DNA of 36,245 bases from an uncultured Sutterella sp. (GTDB lineage Bacteria > Pseudomonadota > Gammaproteobacteria > Burkholderiales > Burkholderiaceae_F): positions 1-36,245 of the forward strand of contig CAJJMF010000003.1 in NCBI GenBank assembly GCA_905192805.1. Reading direction: 5' to 3'. The notes under the pieces were generated by a model that saw only the letters and a list, made by a program, of their open reading frames with translations, did no database searches and was not told the DNA's origin. Below, one piece after another: positions 32,728 to 36,245 of the stretch (the stretch's first letter is position 1; the number at the start of each line of letters is the position of its first letter). Both the position numbers and the translations under genes were made by a program.

Positions 32728-35700
32728 ATGATCGAATGGATTATTCGTAAGAGTGTCGCCAATCGCTTCCTCGTCATGATGGGGGCGCTCTTTTTGAGCG
32801 TCTGGGGGATTTGGACGATTGTGCACACGCCGGTCGATGCCCTACCGGACTTGTCCGATGTACAGGTGATTGTCAAAACCCGCTATCCAGGACAAGCGCC
32901 TCAGATTGTGGAAAATCAGGTGACCTACCCGCTCACCACGACCATGCTCTCCGTGCCAGGGGCCAAAACCGTTCGTGGGTTTTCGGGCTTTGGTGACTCG
33001 TATGTGTATGTGATTTTCGAAGACGGCACCGATCTTTATTGGGCGCGTTCGCGCGTCTTGGAATACCTCAACCAAGTCCAAGGGAAGTTACCCGATGGGG
33101 TGAGTTCTGAGATTGGTCCGGATGCTACCGGGGTGGGTTGGATTTTTGAATATGCACTCGTGGACAAGTCGGGGCACCATGACTTGGCCGAACTGCGCTC
33201 CTTACAAGATTGGTTCTTGAAGTACGAACTCAAAACGATTCCTAACGTGGCCGAAGTAGCCTCCGTGGGGGGCGTCGTCAAGGAATACCAAATTGTGGTC
33301 GACCCCGTGAAACTCGCCCAGTATGGCATTACGTTGAGTACGCTCAAGTCGGCCTTAGCGAAGTCCAATCAAGAAGCGGGGGGCGCCTCCGTGGAACTCG
33401 CTGAAGCGGAGTATATGGTGCGCGCGACGGGCTACTTGCAGTCGCTCGAAGACTTTAACCAGATCGTACTCAAAACGAGTGATACGGGTGTACCGGTCTA
33501 CTTACGCGACGTCGCCCGTGTGCAAGTGGGCCCCGAAATGCGTCGTGGTATTGCCGAACTCGATGGGCAAGGGGAAGTCGCGGGCGGTGTGGTCATTGTC
33601 CGCTCGGGTAAGAATGCTCGCGAGGTCATCGCCGCCGTGAAGGAAAAACTCGAGAGCTTAAAGCCGAGTCTTCCCGAAGGGGTCGAAATCGTCACTACCT
33701 ACGACCGTAGCCAATTGATTGACCGCTCGATCGATAACCTCACCCATAAACTCATCGAAGAGTTTCTTGTGGTAGCGCTCGTCTGTGCCCTCTTTCTCTG
33801 GCACGTACGCTCGGCGTTGGTCGCGATTATTTCACTGCCGTTGGGGCTCTGCATTGCCTTTATCATCATGCGCTTTCAGGGGCTTAACGCCAACATCATG
33901 AGTTTGGGGGGGATTGCCATTGCTGTGGGGGCCATGGTCGACGCTGCCATCGTGATGATTGAAAATGCCCACAAACGACTCGAAGAATGGAATCACCAGC
34001 ACCCTGGCGAAACGATGGACCTCGCCACCCGTTGGACGGTGATCACCAACGCCTCCGTCGAAGTGGGGCCAGCCCTCTTTATCAGCCTCTTAATCATTAC
34101 GCTCTCGTTTATTCCGATCTTTACCCTCGAAGGACAAGAAGGACGACTCTTTGGGCCGTTAGCGTTTACCAAAACCTATTCTATGGCTGGGGCTGCCGGG
34201 CTTGCAGTCGTGGTGATTCCGATTTTGATGGGTTATTGGATTCGCGGGAAAATTCCCGAAGAAACGAAAAATCCGCTCAATCGCCTCTTGATTGCCCTCT
34301 ATCACCCCTTACTTTTGAAGGTACTTAAGTGGCCAAAAACCACGCTCTTTGTGGCTGTGCTCACGATCTTTACCGTGACCTACCCCTTGGAGCGCGTTGG
34401 GGGCGAATTCTTGCCGCAAATTAACGAAGGCGACCTGCTGTATATGCCGTCGACCTTGCCGGGGGTTTCCCCTGCCGAAGCCGGGCATCTCTTACAGATC
34501 ACGGATAAATTGATCAAAACGGTCCCTGAAGTCGACAAAGTCTTTGGTAAAACCGGTAAAGCCGATACCGCGACGGACTCGGCACCGCTGGAAATGGTGG
34601 AAACCACCATTCAATTAAAGCCACAAAGCGAGTGGCGTCCTGGGATGACCGTGGAAAAAATTATCGAAGAGCTCGATAAAACCGTGCGTCTTCCTGGGCT
34701 CGCCAACCTCTGGGTGCAGCCGATTCGTAACCGTATCGACATGCTCTCTACCGGGGTGAAAAGTCCCATAGGGATTAAAGTCTCGGGGAGCCGCTTGTCG
34801 GATATCGATGAGGCCGCCAAGCAGATCGAAGTCGTGGCACGCACGGTCCCTGGTGTGGTCTCCGCCTTTGCTGAACGTTTGGAAGACGGACGCTATATCA
34901 CGATTGATATCAACCGTGAGCGTGCCGCTCGCTATGGGATGACTGTCGGTGACGTACAAGCGTTTGTCTCCTCCGCCATTGGGGGCATGATGGTGGGTGA
35001 CACCGTCGAAGGGGTGGCTCGCTATCCGATCACGGTGCGTTACCCGCAGGACTACCGTAATAGTCCCACGGCGTTGCGTGAACTACCGATTCTCACTCCC
35101 ATGAAACAACAGATTACGCTCGGCGATGTGGCCGACGTGAAGGTGATGATGGGGCCGAGCATGCTCAAAACCGAAAATGCCCGACCCGCGAGCTGGATTT
35201 TTATTGACGCCCGCGATCGCGACATGGTGTCGGTGGTGCATGACTTAAAGAACGTCATTAACGAGCAGGTGAAATTAAAACCGGGCACGAGCGTCTCCTT
35301 CTCAGGGCAGTTTGAGCTCCTTGAACACGCCAATAAGAAGTTGCAACTCATGGTACCCATGACCCTCATGATTATCTTTGTGTTGCTTTACTTGGCGTTC
35401 CGACGCATCGACGAAGCACTCCTCATTCTCTTTAGTTTGCCCTTTGCCCTCGTGGGGGGGATCTGGTTCTTGTACTGGCAGGGATTTCATATGTCGGTGG
35501 CAACCGGTACAGGCTTTATCGCTCTGGCTGGGGTGGCGGCCGAGTTTGGGGTCGTGATGCTGATGTACTTACGTCATGCCGTGGAAGCGCGACCCTCACT
35601 CGCGAAGCGTGAAACGTTTAGCGTAGAAGAGTTTGATGATGCGCTTTATCATGGTGCCGTTTTACGTGTGCGCCCGAAAGCGATGACGGTGGCGGTGATT

Positions 35701-35883
35701 ATTGCCGGTTTGTTACCGATTCTCTGGGGCACGGGCGCTGGATCGGAAGTGATGAGTCGCATTGCCGCCCCGATGGTAGGCGGGATGATTACCGCGCCAC
35801 TTCTCTCGCTCTTCATTATTCCCGCAGCCTATAAACTCATTTGGTTGCAGCGTCATCGCTTCTCGGCGAAACGCAAATCATAA
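32728..35883 (+). CDS. cusA: CusA inner-membrane RND copper/silver exporter
   Basis: The 1051-residue proton-driven transporter is of the HME-RND type, typical in length. Twelve transmembrane helices are evident in two halves; the charged relay motif GAMVDAAIVMIENAHKR is in helix 4. RIDMLSTGVKSPIG holds one of the conserved methionines of the Cu(I)/Ag(I) site. The N-terminus MIEWIIRKSVANRFLV is standard. It forms the CusCBA complex with the two preceding genes and starts 20 bp after cusB, with GGGAG upstream. A terminator follows 45 bp later. Confidence 0.97.
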   Translation: MIEWIIRKSVANRFLVMMGALFLSVWGIWTIVHTPVDALPDLSDVQVIVKTRYPGQAPQIVENQVTYPLTTTMLSVPGAKTVRGFSGFGDSYVYVIFEDGTDLYWARSRVLEYLNQVQGKLPDGVSSEIGPDATGVGWIFEYALVDKSGHHDLAELRSLQDWFLKYELKTIPNVAEVASVGGVVKEYQIVVDPVKLAQYGITLSTLKSALAKSNQEAGGASVELAEAEYMVRATGYLQSLEDFNQIVLKTSDTGVPVYLRDVARVQVGPEMRRGIAELDGQGEVAGGVVIVRSGKNAREVIAAVKEKLESLKPSLPEGVEIVTTYDRSQLIDRSIDNLTHKLIEEFLVVALVCALFLWHVRSALVAIISLPLGLCIAFIIMRFQGLNANIMSLGGIAIAVGAMVDAAIVMIENAHKRLEEWNHQHPGETMDLATRWTVITNASVEVGPALFISLLIITLSFIPIFTLEGQEGRLFGPLAFTKTYSMAGAAGLAVVVIPILMGYWIRGKIPEETKNPLNRLLIALYHPLLLKVLKWPKTTLFVAVLTIFTVTYPLERVGGEFLPQINEGDLLYMPSTLPGVSPAEAGHLLQITDKLIKTVPEVDKVFGKTGKADTATDSAPLEMVETTIQLKPQSEWRPGMTVEKIIEELDKTVRLPGLANLWVQPIRNRIDMLSTGVKSPIGIKVSGSRLSDIDEAAKQIEVVARTVPGVVSAFAERLEDGRYITIDINRERAARYGMTVGDVQAFVSSAIGGMMVGDTVEGVARYPITVRYPQDYRNSPTALRELPILTPMKQQITLGDVADVKVMMGPSMLKTENARPASWIFIDARDRDMVSVVHDLKNVINEQVKLKPGTSVSFSGQFELLEHANKKLQLMVPMTLMIIFVLLYLAFRRIDEALLILFSLPFALVGGIWFLYWQGFHMSVATGTGFIALAGVAAEFGVVMLMYLRHAVEARPSLAKRETFSVEEFDDALYHGAVLRVRPKAMTVAVIIAGLLPILWGTGAGSEVMSRIAAPMVGGMITAPLLSLFIIPAAYKLIWLQRHRFSAKRKS

Positions 35884-35927
35884 AAGGACTACCGAGGAAA
35901 CCGTAACGGTTTTCTCATGGAACACAT

Positions 35928-35963
35928 AAGGGCGAGTCTTGGTCACAAGGCTCGCCCTTTCTT
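35928..35963 (+). terminator. Terminator of the cusCFBA operon
   Basis: Long stem AAGGGCGAG-T-CTTG / CAAG-G-CTCGCCCTT with a 4-nt loop and a TTTCTT tail. A smaller hairpin (AAACCG/CGGTTT, 35898-35912) precedes it. Confidence 0.92.
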
Positions 35964-36024
35964 AATCGAGAGTTATCAATTAAGACCTGTAGTTACCTAC
36001 CATTCCAGGGTTATGGATACTTCG

Positions 36025-36050
36025 GCTCACAAAACATCATTGTTGTGAGC
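36025..36050 (-). other. Hairpin at the end of the right-edge ORF
   Basis: GCTCACAA / TTGTGAGC stem (8 bp, 10-nt loop) overlapping the stop codon of the minus-strand ORF. There is no T tract. Confidence 0.45.
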
Positions 36051-36245
36051 AAGGTCTCAACTGCACACTCTGCATAAAACTGAGTCGCTTAAAGGCTCCA
36101 TACCGTTCGTCATAGCTTTTGATGAATGTTGTGAAGTAGTTTTGATCAGGCAAACGCCATACATAATGACCTTCAACAGAGCAACCAACGGGATCTGCCT
36201 CGTCATAGACAATATCGAAAAATTCCGCCATTTCCAGGCTCATGT
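36037..36245 (-). CDS. Hypothetical protein, possibly partial at the window edge
   Basis: An open frame of 68 residues runs from the right window boundary to the stop at 36037. It starts at an ATG at 36243, but the frame remains open to the edge, so the true start may be outside. The sequence (EMAEFFDIVYDEADP, GHYVWRLPDQNYF, YDERYGAFKRLSF) has balanced composition and looks like real protein, rich in aromatic residues. I do not recognise a family. It is convergent with the cus operon. Confidence 0.45.
   Translation of the reverse strand, partial: MSLEMAEFFDIVYDEADPVGCSVEGHYVWRLPDQNYFTTFIKSYDERYGAFKRLSFMQSVQLRPCSQQ

Overview
The window looks like chromosomal DNA of a betaproteobacterium, most likely a member of Burkholderiales. 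The basis is the aat-bpt-pyrD gene order, a boxA-type rRNA leader, a RpiA/YggX/HrpA/FolD/PrlC gene set of proteobacterial type, and clean sigma-70 promoters and intrinsic terminators. Sutterellaceae-like relatives are my guess; nothing in the window fixes the genus. I see no transposase, integrase, CRISPR array or decayed gene.

Layout. (1) Positions 1-251, minus strand: a sigma-70 promoter, initiator tRNA-fMet, a hairpin, then a boxA-like element that points at an rRNA operon left of the window. (2) 449-3957, plus: one long ORF fusing the two bacterial N-degron aminoacyl-transferases (Aat and Bpt), then pyrD and thpR, with strong terminators after pyrD and after thpR. (3) 4134-6910, plus: a membrane iron-sulfur oxidoreductase of the ETF:menaquinone-oxidoreductase/heterodisulfide-reductase-like type, translationally coupled to an IclR regulator. 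(4) 6980-12872, minus: a D,D-peptidase of the PBP5/PBP7 type carrying a long lysine/alanine-rich insert, a 450-bp intergenic region with palindromes, and a large HrpA helicase. (5) yggX (plus) and rpiA (minus) converge on a bidirectional terminator. (6) 14212-19670, minus: a two-gene McrBC-like system, a 1189-residue McrB-like AAA+ NTPase with a coiled coil and an unidentified beta-rich module, coupled by a TAATG overlap to a PD-(D/E)XK nuclease. This is the most interesting locus and probably an anti-phage defence system. (7) 19903-23024, plus: a PAS-domain histidine kinase and a FixJ-type response regulator with no target gene next to them. (8) 23182-27025, plus: folD, prlC and xthA. (9) 27058-35883: a complete copper/silver efflux locus, cusRS (minus) divergent from cusCFBA (plus), with a nearly perfect CusR box between them. 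(10) The right edge holds an unidentified minus-strand ORF that reaches the window boundary.

How the parts work together. The Cus genes form one circuit: CusS senses periplasmic Cu/Ag, CusR binds the box, CusF delivers metal, and CusCBA exports it across both membranes. The Aat-Bpt fusion would place both leucyl/phenylalanyl and leucyl N-end tagging activities in one polypeptide. The McrB-like protein would act as the motor and recogniser for its nuclease partner. Most other genes are housekeeping and stand alone between terminators.
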